A DNA stretch of 64,000 nt from NCBI GenBank assembly GCA_038146985.1, contig JAYQSQ010000001.1, positions 438,253-502,252 of the forward strand, read 5' to 3'. The notes under the pieces are model-generated. The model saw only the letters and a program-made list of their open reading frames with translations, had not been told where the DNA came from and searched no databases. This document shows, in pieces, positions 27,333-35,422 of this stretch. Within the stretch, counting starts at the first letter, position 1. Each line of letters starts with the position of its first letter. The position numbers and the translations under genes are program-made. This DNA comes from JADHLJ01 sp038146985 (GTDB lineage Bacteria > Pseudomonadota > Alphaproteobacteria > Thalassobaculales > Thalassobaculaceae).

Positions 27333-28127
27333 ATGACCGACACGAAGACCGATATGCCCGGTGCCGAAGAGATCAAAACCGCCGCCGAGGATCTGGCGAG
27401 CCTGATCAAGATCCGCACGTTTCCCTTCGGCATGAAGCTGTTCGAGGATGCCGATGAGATGCGCAAGATCCAGGGGCTGCGCACACCAACCGACGGCAAG
27501 TTCTTCACCACCTGCCAGCTCGTAACCCAGGTCCGCACCGCCGGCTTCACCCTCGGTATCGTCCAGGACAATCTGCGGCCCGGATCGAGCTGCGGCGCCA
27601 ATATCGGACTTGAGCCGATTCCGGAAGACGTCGGGTCCGGCGAGAAGATGACCGGCGTCTGGTTCGGCAATCAGACTGCCGCGGCCGCGCATCAGGCGCA
27701 GATGCCGAGGGTCAAGGCCGGACGCTATTCCGGTCTCGCGGCCTCGCCGCTGCGTTCCGGCCGGCTCGATCCGCCGGATATCTGCCTTTTCTACGCCTCG
27801 CCGGGACAGATGATCCTGTTTATCAACGGGCTGCAGTATCACAACTACCGCCGCTACGACTTCACCATCACCGGCGAGAGCGCCTGTGCCGACAGCTGGG
27901 GCCGGGCCCTGTCGACCCGCGAGACTAGCCTGGCGCTGCCCTGCTATGCCGAGCGACGCTATGGCGGTGTCGCCGATGACGAACTTCTCATGGCCTGCCC
28001 GCCGGACGAATTCGTGCGCGGCGTCGAGGGCATGAAGCATCTGGCCAAGAACGGTCTGCGCTACCCGTATCCGCCTTACTCCGCCTTCGCCGATCCGGCT
28101 GACGGGATGTCGAAGAGCTACGGGTAA
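27333..28127 (+). CDS. DUF169 family protein
   Basis: A 264-residue protein matching the DUF169 pattern by eye: a LASLIKIRTFPFGMKLFEDA start, CQLVTQVRTAGFTLGI in the first third, and RYSGLAASPLRSGRLDPPDI followed by QMILFINGLQYHNYRRYDF in the middle. Family members often carry cysteines (here in SCGAN, ACADSW and LPCYAE) and occur near redox enzymes, but no function is established. It starts 17 bases after the GMC gene, pointing to shared transcription. Confidence 0.75.
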   Translation: MTDTKTDMPGAEEIKTAAEDLASLIKIRTFPFGMKLFEDADEMRKIQGLRTPTDGKFFTTCQLVTQVRTAGFTLGIVQDNLRPGSSCGANIGLEPIPEDVGSGEKMTGVWFGNQTAAAAHQAQMPRVKAGRYSGLAASPLRSGRLDPPDICLFYASPGQMILFINGLQYHNYRRYDFTITGESACADSWGRALSTRETSLALPCYAERRYGGVADDELLMACPPDEFVRGVEGMKHLAKNGLRYPYPPYSAFADPADGMSKSYG

Positions 28128-28147
28128 GATAATCTCTCTTGAGAATC

Positions 28148-28312
28148 CGTCGCCCCGCACTTGATGCGGGGCCGAAGCCTGCAGCTTTGGATGGTGCCGG
28201 ATCGTGGAAGGCGACTACGGAAAATGCCCAACGGTAACAATGATCAAAATGATTAACCGCACGTCACATTGACGTACTTCAGGCGTCGATCCCGCATCAG
28301 GTGCGGGATGAC
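28148..28312. repeat. Type-5 palindromic elements upstream of the TRAP operon
   Basis: Two hairpins lie in the 443-base gap 28128-28570. One, at about 28148-28172, contains CCCCGCACTTGATGCGGGG. The other, at about 28287-28312, contains TCCCGCATCAGGTGCGGGA. Their arms are related in opposite orientation, as in the other element families, with the left end again starting CGTCGCCCC. The rest of the gap holds only a possible promoter near 28431-28459 (TTGCGC, 17 bases, TAAGCT). Confidence 0.7.
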
Positions 28313-28570
28313 TGTTGAAAAGCGGATAATCTTTGGCTTCAAACCCGACAGCAGTGCACTCGATACGGAGTGACGACACAGAATAGCTTGATGAACCAAT
28401 TCGCCCACCCAGGGTCACACGCTTGTCATGTTGCGCGCTTGTCTGGCGCCGTCTAAGCTCCCTGCAGTGTCGTGCTCCGGGGGAAGCGCACGGCCCGAAA
28501 GTGGCTCTATTCTCCCGAGGTCCGGCTTGAACATGCGTTGCTCCAGACGCATCGAGGGAGGAGTAAATCC

Positions 28571-29677
28571 ATGAAACGTCGCGCCTTTATCCAGAATGCC
28601 GCCATCGCCGGTGCCGCCGGCGTGGCCGCCGCCACGGGGCTCGCCACGCCGGCGATCTCGCAAGGCAACAAAGAACTGAAACTCGTCACGTCGTTCCCGA
28701 AGAACTTCCCGGGTCTCGGAACTTCGGCGAACCGCGTTGCCGAGCGGATCACCGCCGCCACCGGCGGCCGGGTCACGGTCAAGGTCTTCAACGCCGGTGA
28801 GCTGGTTCCCGCCTTCGGTGTCTTCGATGCCGTCTCGCAGGGCAACGCCGAGATGTATTTCTCGGCCGAGTACTATTTCCCCAGCAAGTCCCAGGCGTTC
28901 AACTTCTTCACCGCCGTGCCGTTCGGCATGACCCCGGCGGAACAGTACGCCTGGATTCACTATGGCGGCGGTCAGCAACTCTGGGACAAGCTGCATGCCC
29001 AGTTCGGCATGAAGCCGTTCATCGGTCCGTCCACCGGTACCCAGATGGGTGGCTGGCTCAACAAGAAGATCACCAAGCTCGACGATTTCAAGGGCGTGAA
29101 GTTTCGCATGCCGGGTCTTGGCGGCGAGGTGCTGCGTGCGCTCGGCGTCGCGGTGGTCAACTTGCCCGGCGGCGAGGTGTTCCCGGCGCTGCAGTCCGGC
29201 GCGATCGACGGCGCGGAATGGGTCGGCCCCTGGCATGACCTGGCCTTCGGCTTCTACAAGGTCGTCAAGAACTACCACTGGCCGGGCTTCCATGAGCCGG
29301 GCACGATGGGCAGCTACGCGGTCAACCAGAAGTTCTGGGATGGTCTGTCCGCCGAGGACAAGGCGACCATCGAGGCGGTGCTGCAGGCCGAATGCTTCAT
29401 CCAGACGGCCGAGTATGACGGCGCGAGCCCCGGAGCGCTGCAGAAGCTGATTACCCAGCACGGCGTCGAGATGCAGAAGTATCCGGATGATCTGCTGACC
29501 GAGCTTGGCCGGGTGTCTGGCGAGGTTGTCGAGCAGGTCGGCGCCACCGATGCCTCCACCAAGGAGATCTGGGAAAGCTACCGTGCCTTCCGTCAGACCG
29601 CGATCGGATGGTCGAAGATCGGCCTCCAGGGCTACATGAACGCCCGGGCGCTTCCGTTCAAGTACGGCAAGGCCTGA
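28571..29677 (+). CDS. dctP: TRAP transporter periplasmic substrate-binding protein (DctP family)
   Basis: A 368-residue solute receptor. The N-terminus MKRRAFIQNAAIAGAAGVAA is a twin-arginine (Tat) signal, with cleavage likely near TPAISQG. The mature part has FDAVSQGNAEMYFSAEYYF, FFTAVPFGMTPAEQYAW and STGTQMGGWLNKKI, which resemble the alpha-keto-acid-binding TakP group, so an organic or keto acid ligand is plausible. A strong GAGGGAGGAG ribosome site lies before the ATG. A hairpin after the stop probably keeps its expression above that of the permease genes. Confidence 0.9.
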   Translation: MKRRAFIQNAAIAGAAGVAAATGLATPAISQGNKELKLVTSFPKNFPGLGTSANRVAERITAATGGRVTVKVFNAGELVPAFGVFDAVSQGNAEMYFSAEYYFPSKSQAFNFFTAVPFGMTPAEQYAWIHYGGGQQLWDKLHAQFGMKPFIGPSTGTQMGGWLNKKITKLDDFKGVKFRMPGLGGEVLRALGVAVVNLPGGEVFPALQSGAIDGAEWVGPWHDLAFGFYKVVKNYHWPGFHEPGTMGSYAVNQKFWDGLSAEDKATIEAVLQAECFIQTAEYDGASPGALQKLITQHGVEMQKYPDDLLTELGRVSGEVVEQVGATDASTKEIWESYRAFRQTAIGWSKIGLQGYMNARALPFKYGKA

Positions 29678-29697
29678 TCACGGCGGTTAACGAGGAC

Positions 29698-29745
29698 GCC
29701 CGCGCCGCGTGACTGCCGGCGCGGGCCTTCTTGTTGGGTTTTCAC
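29698..29745 (+). terminator. Intercistronic hairpin between dctP and dctQ
   Basis: GCCCGCGCCG at 29698-29707 pairs perfectly with CGGCGCGGGC at 29717-29726 across a nine-base loop, and is followed by a T-rich stretch (CTTCTTGTTGGGTTTTC). This looks like a leaky terminator or RNA-stabilising stem, of the kind used to make more binding protein than permease. Confidence 0.75.
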
Positions 29746-29770
29746 AGGTTCTGTAGTGGGGGACGGTATC

Positions 29771-30322
29771 ATGCGGGCTCTCGCGTCGCTCGCGCGCGGC
29801 ATCGACGCCATCAACGAGAGCATCGGCCGGGTGATCGCCTGGCTGGCGCTGGGCATGGTGCTGATTCAGGTCGTCGTCGTGATCATGCGCTACGTCTTCG
29901 GGCTGAGCGTGCTGACGATGCAGGAGTCGATCTGGTACATGCACTCGATCGTTTTCCTGGTGGCCGCGGGATATACGCTTCTGCATAACGGGCATGTGCG
30001 GGTCGATATCCTTTACGGAAATGTCGGGCCCATCGCCAAGGCCAAGATCGACCTCTTTGGCGTGATATTCATCCTGTTGCCGCTATGCGTGATGATTTGG
30101 TGGGTCTCGTGGCCCTATGTCGCTGCGGCCTGGGCGGTACGCGAAGGCTCGGTGGAAGTGAGCGGAATTCAGGGCGTCTATCTTCTCAAGTCCTGCATGC
30201 TGATCTTCGCGGGGGGGTTGGCGATCCAGGGCGTGTCGCTGGCGATCAAGTGCTGGTTCACGCTTGCCGGAATAGACGGGGGCCTTGCCGGCGATGACGG
30301 CGAACAGGAGCACGGACTATGA
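29771..30322 (+). CDS. dctQ: TRAP transporter small permease subunit (DctQ family)
   Basis: A 183-residue protein with about four hydrophobic helices (for example VIAWLALGMVLIQVVVVIMR and SIVFLVAAGYTLLHNGHVRV), as in DctQ. The GHVRVDI turn and the central W residues are typical. The ATG at 29771 is chosen over the GTG at 29756 because GGGGGA lies eight bases before it. Its stop overlaps the dctM start as ATGA, so the two membrane subunits are coupled. Confidence 0.88.
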   Translation: MRALASLARGIDAINESIGRVIAWLALGMVLIQVVVVIMRYVFGLSVLTMQESIWYMHSIVFLVAAGYTLLHNGHVRVDILYGNVGPIAKAKIDLFGVIFILLPLCVMIWWVSWPYVAAAWAVREGSVEVSGIQGVYLLKSCMLIFAGGLAIQGVSLAIKCWFTLAGIDGGLAGDDGEQEHGL

Positions 30323-31899
30323 CGCCGCATGAAATAATGGTCACCCTTATGGTGATCGGCGTCTGCGGCTCGCTGATGCTCGGTTTTCCGGTTTCCTTCA
30401 CTCTCGCCGGCGCCTCGATGATCTTCGGGTTGATCGGCTATTTCTTCGATGTTTTCTCGCTGTCTTTCTTCGGGGTCCTGCCGAACCGCATTTTCGGCGT
30501 GATGACCAACGAGGTGCTGATCGCGGTGCCGCTTTTCGTCTTCATGGGCGTGATGCTTGAGCGATCCAAGGTCGCCGAGGAGTTGCTCGACACCATGGGC
30601 GCCTTGTTCGGAAGAATGAGCGGCGGTCTTGGTATCTCCGTCTGTGTGGTCGGGGCCTTGCTCGCGGCGTCCACCGGCATCGTCGGCGCCACCGTGGTGA
30701 CCATGGGCCTCTTATCCCTGCCGACCATGCTGAGGCGCGGCTACAATCCTCAGCTGGCGACAGGCGTGATTGCGGCCTCGGGCACCTTGGGGCAGATCAT
30801 TCCTCCGTCGATCGTGCTGGTTGTGCTGGGTGACCAGATTTCCAACGCGCATCAGGAAGCGCAGCGGTCGTTGGGCAACTGGTCTCCGGACCCGGTCTCC
30901 GTCGGCGACCTGTTCGCGGGCGCCCTGATCCCGGGTCTGGTTCTGGTCGGGCTTTATGCGCTGTATACGGGAGTGGTCTGCGCGGTGAAGCCGTCCATGG
31001 GGCCGGCGATCCCGCGCGAGGAACTGACGGACGGCGAGGGCGGTAGCCTTTTCAACCGGGTGCTGCACGCGCTGGTGGCGCCGGCGGTCCTGATCGTCGC
31101 GGTGCTGGGCTCGATCCTCGTGGGTATCGCGACGCCGACCGAGGCGGCGGCCGTCGGCGCGATGGGGGCGACGCTGCTGGGCGGCCATCGCCTGGCGCCG
31201 GACAAGGGCCTGCCGATCTATGTCGGCGTTGCCTCGATCGTCGCGCTGCTGGTCTTGGTCGGCAACTTCGATCTGCGGGTGGCGCGCGATGTTATCAGCG
31301 GTGTCGAATGGGCAGCCATCTGGGCCGCCGCGATTGCCTGTGTCGGCGCGACTTGGGGTGTCCTGGTGTGTCTGATGCGGGTGTACAAGGACGGTACCCT
31401 GCGTGAGGTCAACCACCAGACCATCCGCATCAGCGCCATGGTCTTCGGCATCGTCATCGGCGCGCAGCTTTTCTCGCTGGTGTTCCGCGGATTTGGTGGC
31501 GACGACATCGTCCACGACATTCTCGTCGGTCTGCCGGGCGGCACCGTCGGCGCGGTCTTTGTCGTGATGCTGGTGATGTTCATTCTGGGCTTTTTCCTGG
31601 ATTTCATTGAGATCACCTTCGTCGTGGTACCGATCGTCGCGCCGATCCTCCTGAAGATGGATCTCGATCCGGTCTGGCTCGGTATCATGATCGCGGTCAA
31701 CCTGCAGACCTCGTTCCTGACTCCGCCATTCGGGTTCGCTTTGTTCTATCTGCGAGGCGTGGCGCCGCCGGAGGTGACCACCGGGATGATCTACAAAGGC
31801 ATTATTCCCTTCGTGGCGATCCAGGTCGGCATGCTGGTGATTCTCGCCGTGTTCCCGGGCATGGCGACATGGCTGCCGAAGGTGATCTTCGGGTCTTGA
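30319..31899 (+). CDS. dctM: TRAP transporter large permease subunit (DctM family)
   Basis: A 526-residue membrane protein that carries substrate with sodium. LMLGFPVSFTLAGASMIFGL near the start, GALLAASTGIVGATVVTMGL and GTLGQIIPPSIVLVVLGDQI are typical DctM blocks, and the C-terminal half has FLDFIEITFVVVPIVAPILL. It is about 100 residues longer than the common 430-residue form, with an extra hydrophobic segment around 280-385, a feature of the TakP-associated group. It supports a keto or organic acid substrate but does not prove it. Confidence 0.9.
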   Translation: MTPHEIMVTLMVIGVCGSLMLGFPVSFTLAGASMIFGLIGYFFDVFSLSFFGVLPNRIFGVMTNEVLIAVPLFVFMGVMLERSKVAEELLDTMGALFGRMSGGLGISVCVVGALLAASTGIVGATVVTMGLLSLPTMLRRGYNPQLATGVIAASGTLGQIIPPSIVLVVLGDQISNAHQEAQRSLGNWSPDPVSVGDLFAGALIPGLVLVGLYALYTGVVCAVKPSMGPAIPREELTDGEGGSLFNRVLHALVAPAVLIVAVLGSILVGIATPTEAAAVGAMGATLLGGHRLAPDKGLPIYVGVASIVALLVLVGNFDLRVARDVISGVEWAAIWAAAIACVGATWGVLVCLMRVYKDGTLREVNHQTIRISAMVFGIVIGAQLFSLVFRGFGGDDIVHDILVGLPGGTVGAVFVVMLVMFILGFFLDFIEITFVVVPIVAPILLKMDLDPVWLGIMIAVNLQTSFLTPPFGFALFYLRGVAPPEVTTGMIYKGIIPFVAIQVGMLVILAVFPGMATWLPKVIFGS

Positions 31900-31933
31900 A
31901 CGACGAAACCGCCGAACCGGTGGGAGCCGAGCG

Positions 31934-33259
31934 ATGTCGCATATCTTTCCGCGTCATACCAAAGCGTCCACACCGCTCGCCGTCGGCGGCGAGGGCTGCT
32001 ATCTGATCGACAGCAGCGGCAAACGCTATCTCGACGGCTCCGGTGGGGCGGCTGTGTCCTGTCTCGGTCATGGTGATCCGGAAGTGACCGCCGCCATCAA
32101 GGCGCAGCTCGACGAACTCGCCTTTGCGCATACCGGTTTCTTCACCAACCGACCCGCCGAAGATCTGGCGGATCTTCTCATCGGGAACGCGCCGGGCACG
32201 CTCGACCGGGTTTACCTGGTCTCCGGCGGCTCGGAAGCGAACGAGGCGGCGATCAAGCTGGCGCGGCAATACCATGTCGAGCGGGGGGAGCCGCAGCGCC
32301 GCCACCTGATCGCGAGACGTCAGAGCTATCACGGCAACACGCTCGGGGCGCTCTCAGCCGGCGGGAACGAATTGCGGCGCGAACCCTTCCGTCCGCTGCT
32401 GATCGACGTCACCCATATCGACCCGTGCTACGAGTACCGGCTGCGCGAGGAGGGCGAGAGCCTTGAGGAATACGGCCGCCGCGCCGCCGATCTCCTCGAG
32501 GCAGAAATCCAGCGGCTCGGACCCGAGAACGTCATGGCCTTCATGGCCGAGCCGGTGGTCGGCGCGACTGCCGGAGCCCTGGTCCCAGCGCCGGGATACT
32601 TCAAGCGCATCCGCGAGATCTGCGACACCCATGGCGTGTTGCTGATCCTGGACGAGGTGATGTGCGGCATGGGCCGGACCGGCACCCTGTTCGCCTGCGA
32701 GCAGGACGGCATCGCGCCGGATATCGTCTGCATTGCCAAGGGTCTCGGCGCGGGCTATCAGCCGATCGGCGGCATGCTCTGCACGTCGGAGATCTATCAG
32801 ACCATCGCCGACGGCTCCGGCTTCTTTCAGCACGGTCACACCTATCTCAGCCATCCGGTCGCCTGTGCCGCCGGCCGGGCGGTGGTTTCGGCTGTCCTGA
32901 ACCGGGGGCTCCTGAGCCGGGTCAAGGCACAGGGCGTCAAGTTGACGGCGGCATTGAATGAACGATTTGGCCAGAACCCCCATGTCGGCGATATCCGGGG
33001 GCGCGGGCTGTTCCAGGCCCTCGAATTCGTTGCCGACCGCGAGACCAAGATGCCGTTCGATCCGGCACTTGGAGTCAACGGCAAGGTGAAAAAGGCGGCC
33101 TTGGAGGCCGGGCTCGTCTGCTATCCCATGGGCGGGACTGTCGATGGGCGTGCCGGAGACCATGTGCTGATCGCGCCGCCCTTCATCATCGAGGATGCCC
33201 AGATCACCGAACTGGTCGACAAGCTCGACGTTGCGGTAAAAGCGGCGGTGGGCGGTTAG
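31934..33259 (+). CDS. Class III PLP-dependent aminotransferase
   Basis: A 441-residue fold-type I aminotransferase. GGSEANEAAIKLARQYH binds the cofactor phosphate, LLILDEVMCGMGRTGTLFAC holds the Asp that contacts the PLP ring nitrogen, and K269 in IAKGLGAGYQPIGGM is the Schiff-base lysine. Class III enzymes usually act on omega-amino groups such as those of beta-alanine, GABA, taurine or diamines. It follows dctM by 34 bases and may process the imported compound. The substrate is not determinable. Confidence 0.9.
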   Translation: MSHIFPRHTKASTPLAVGGEGCYLIDSSGKRYLDGSGGAAVSCLGHGDPEVTAAIKAQLDELAFAHTGFFTNRPAEDLADLLIGNAPGTLDRVYLVSGGSEANEAAIKLARQYHVERGEPQRRHLIARRQSYHGNTLGALSAGGNELRREPFRPLLIDVTHIDPCYEYRLREEGESLEEYGRRAADLLEAEIQRLGPENVMAFMAEPVVGATAGALVPAPGYFKRIREICDTHGVLLILDEVMCGMGRTGTLFACEQDGIAPDIVCIAKGLGAGYQPIGGMLCTSEIYQTIADGSGFFQHGHTYLSHPVACAAGRAVVSAVLNRGLLSRVKAQGVKLTAALNERFGQNPHVGDIRGRGLFQALEFVADRETKMPFDPALGVNGKVKKAALEAGLVCYPMGGTVDGRAGDHVLIAPPFIIEDAQITELVDKLDVAVKAAVGG

Positions 33260-33508
33260 ACACGCGCTTAACGCTTCTTGCCACAAGCCCTTGCATCCGC
33301 TTTGGCGCGGTGGATATTCCTGTCGCGATCGGCCGGAACATTGCCGTTATTGACGACCTGTCGATCGAAAGATCGAAGCGAGCATCACGACCGCCATCCT
33401 TGATGGGGCGGCTCATACACGGTATTAGACGCCCATTCATTTCACTATGACCGGCACGCCCGGCCGCGACGGTCGGGGACTTCGCGTCGGCTCTTGGACG
33501 CCCGACCC
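33260..33508. other. Intergenic region upstream of the ABC exporter
   Basis: No gene is seen in these 249 bases. A small hairpin TCGATC-GAAA-GATCGA at 33361-33376 has a GNRA-type loop and may lie in a leader RNA. A promoter for the ABC genes should be here, but none is called. Confidence 0.4.
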
Positions 33509-35422
33509 GTGAGCAGCACCACCGCTCCCAGCAATGCCGAACCTTCCGACGCCGGATTGGAGGACGGGCTCAGCAATACGCCGCGCGCGCAGCAGTTCGC
33601 CGAGGGCAACAAGCTCGAAGTCGGCATCCTATGGCGCATCCTTCGGATGGGGCTGGCGCATCGCTGGCGCATGGCGACGGCGGTGGGGGCGACGATCGCG
33701 GCGGCGATCTTTCAACTGTTCATCCCGCGCTATGTGGGCGAGGCGGTTGATCACGCCCAAGGATTGCTGGGATTGGGCACTGTTTCCCCTGAAATGGCCC
33801 AGGAGGCGCTATGGGGCGCCGGAATGATGGTGCTGTTCTTCAGCATTCTGCGCGGCCTTTTCACCTTGCTGCAGAACTATCACGGCGAGGGAATAGGCCA
33901 CTGCATCGGCTACGAGCTTCGGCTCTCTTTCTATGAGCAGGTACAGCGCCTCTCGTTCAGCTTCCATGACAAGGTCCACACCGGTGACCTGATCACCCGA
34001 GGCATGTTGGATCTCGAAGGGGTGCGGATGTTCATCAGCACCGGCGTCATTCGGACGGTGCTGCTGACCGTCCTGATCGGCGGCAGCGCCTGGCTGCTGA
34101 TGGGCTCCAACCTGGTTCTCGGCCTGTTGGCCCTGTCCTTCGTGCCCTTCGTCGGCTGGCGCTCGGCCGTGGCGCGGCTGAAGCTCCGGTGGATGTGGCT
34201 GCTGATGCAGGAACGGCTGTCGGTGATCACCCGGCGGATGGAGGAAAATCTCACCGGCATCCGCGTTGTCCGTGCCTTCGGCGCCCAGAAGTTCGAATTG
34301 GAACAGTTCGAGACCGCGTCCACCGACGCCCTGGAGGTCGCGATCCAACGGGTCACCGTGCGGGTCTCCAACACCACGGTCATGAGCTTCGCCTTCTTCG
34401 CCTCGATGGTTCTGGTGCTCTGGGTCGGCGGGCTGCAGGTGATCGACGGCGAGATCACCGTCGGCGTGCTGGCCGAGGTGCTGACCTTCATGATGATCCT
34501 CCAGATGCCGGTACGCCAGATCGGGATGATGGTGAATTCCTTTGCCCGCGCCTCGACCTGCGGCGCCCGGTTGTTCGAGGTGATCGACCGCGAGCCCCGG
34601 ATCAAGGACCGGGCGGCCGCACCGGACCTCAAGCTCGAAAAGGGTGTTCTTAGTTTCGAGGATGTGCGGTTCAGTTTCGGGCCGGACTCCGCCGATACCA
34701 GGGTGCTGGACGGGGTCAGCTTTTCTGTCGGACCGGGCGAAACGCTCGGCATCGTCGGTCCGCCGGGTTCCGGCAAATCGACCATCGCGCATCTCGTGCC
34801 CCGGTTCTACGATGTGACCCGCGGGCGGGTGACCATCGACGGCCAGGATATCCGCGAAGTCTCGCTCGATTCCCTGCGCGCCGCCGTCAGCGTCGTCCAG
34901 CAGGACGCCTTCCTGTTCACCGCCTCGATCGAGAACAACATTGCCTATGGCGACCCCTGGTCCGACGGCGAGCGGATCGCCCGGGCCAACCGGTCGGCCC
35001 AGTTGCACGACTATGTCGCCAAGCTGCCGAGCGGTTATGAGACCCTGGTGGGAGAGCGCGGCGTCTCGCTGTCCGGCGGTCAGCGTCAACGCCTGTCGAT
35101 CGCGCGCGGCATTCTGTCCAATCCCTCGATCCTGGTGTTCGACGATTCCACCGCCGCCGTCGATGCCGCCACCGAGCGGCGGATCAGGCTCGCCTTGCGG
35201 GAAGGCCAGGAAAAGCGCGCGACGGTTATCATCTCGCACCGGCTCGGATCGCTCATGCACGCGGATGAAATTCTGTTTATCGAAGCCGGGCGCGTCGTCG
35301 AACGCGGCTCCCACGAAGCACTGATGAAGCATGGCGGGCGCTATCACGATCTGTACCGTCTTCAGTCCCGGCCCGGCGACGACCATGGGGTCGACGTCGC
35401 GGCGATCGGAGAGACGCGATGA
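33509..35422 (+). CDS. ABC exporter half-transporter A, degenerate Walker B
   Basis: A 637-residue half-transporter with a six-helix membrane domain (about 50-350) and a nucleotide-binding domain (about 380-620). Walker A is GPPGSGKST at 417-425 and the signature is a canonical LSGGQ at 521-525. The Walker B segment is LVFDDSTAAVD, so Asp546 replaces the catalytic Glu; H-loop SHRL is present. This is the non-hydrolysing partner pattern of heterodimeric exporters. The start is uncertain: the GTG at 33509 is used, and a TTG at 33494 is possible. It overlaps the next gene by four bases. Confidence 0.9.
   Translation: MSSTTAPSNAEPSDAGLEDGLSNTPRAQQFAEGNKLEVGILWRILRMGLAHRWRMATAVGATIAAAIFQLFIPRYVGEAVDHAQGLLGLGTVSPEMAQEALWGAGMMVLFFSILRGLFTLLQNYHGEGIGHCIGYELRLSFYEQVQRLSFSFHDKVHTGDLITRGMLDLEGVRMFISTGVIRTVLLTVLIGGSAWLLMGSNLVLGLLALSFVPFVGWRSAVARLKLRWMWLLMQERLSVITRRMEENLTGIRVVRAFGAQKFELEQFETASTDALEVAIQRVTVRVSNTTVMSFAFFASMVLVLWVGGLQVIDGEITVGVLAEVLTFMMILQMPVRQIGMMVNSFARASTCGARLFEVIDREPRIKDRAAAPDLKLEKGVLSFEDVRFSFGPDSADTRVLDGVSFSVGPGETLGIVGPPGSGKSTIAHLVPRFYDVTRGRVTIDGQDIREVSLDSLRAAVSVVQQDAFLFTASIENNIAYGDPWSDGERIARANRSAQLHDYVAKLPSGYETLVGERGVSLSGGQRQRLSIARGILSNPSILVFDDSTAAVDAATERRIRLALREGQEKRATVIISHRLGSLMHADEILFIEAGRVVERGSHEALMKHGGRYHDLYRLQSRPGDDHGVDVAAIGETR

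Noticed and set aside
33204..33440. A 78-codon minus-strand frame upstream of the ABC genes
   Set aside because: It overlaps the aminotransferase end and has no domain or ribosome site; the gap is treated as non-coding.
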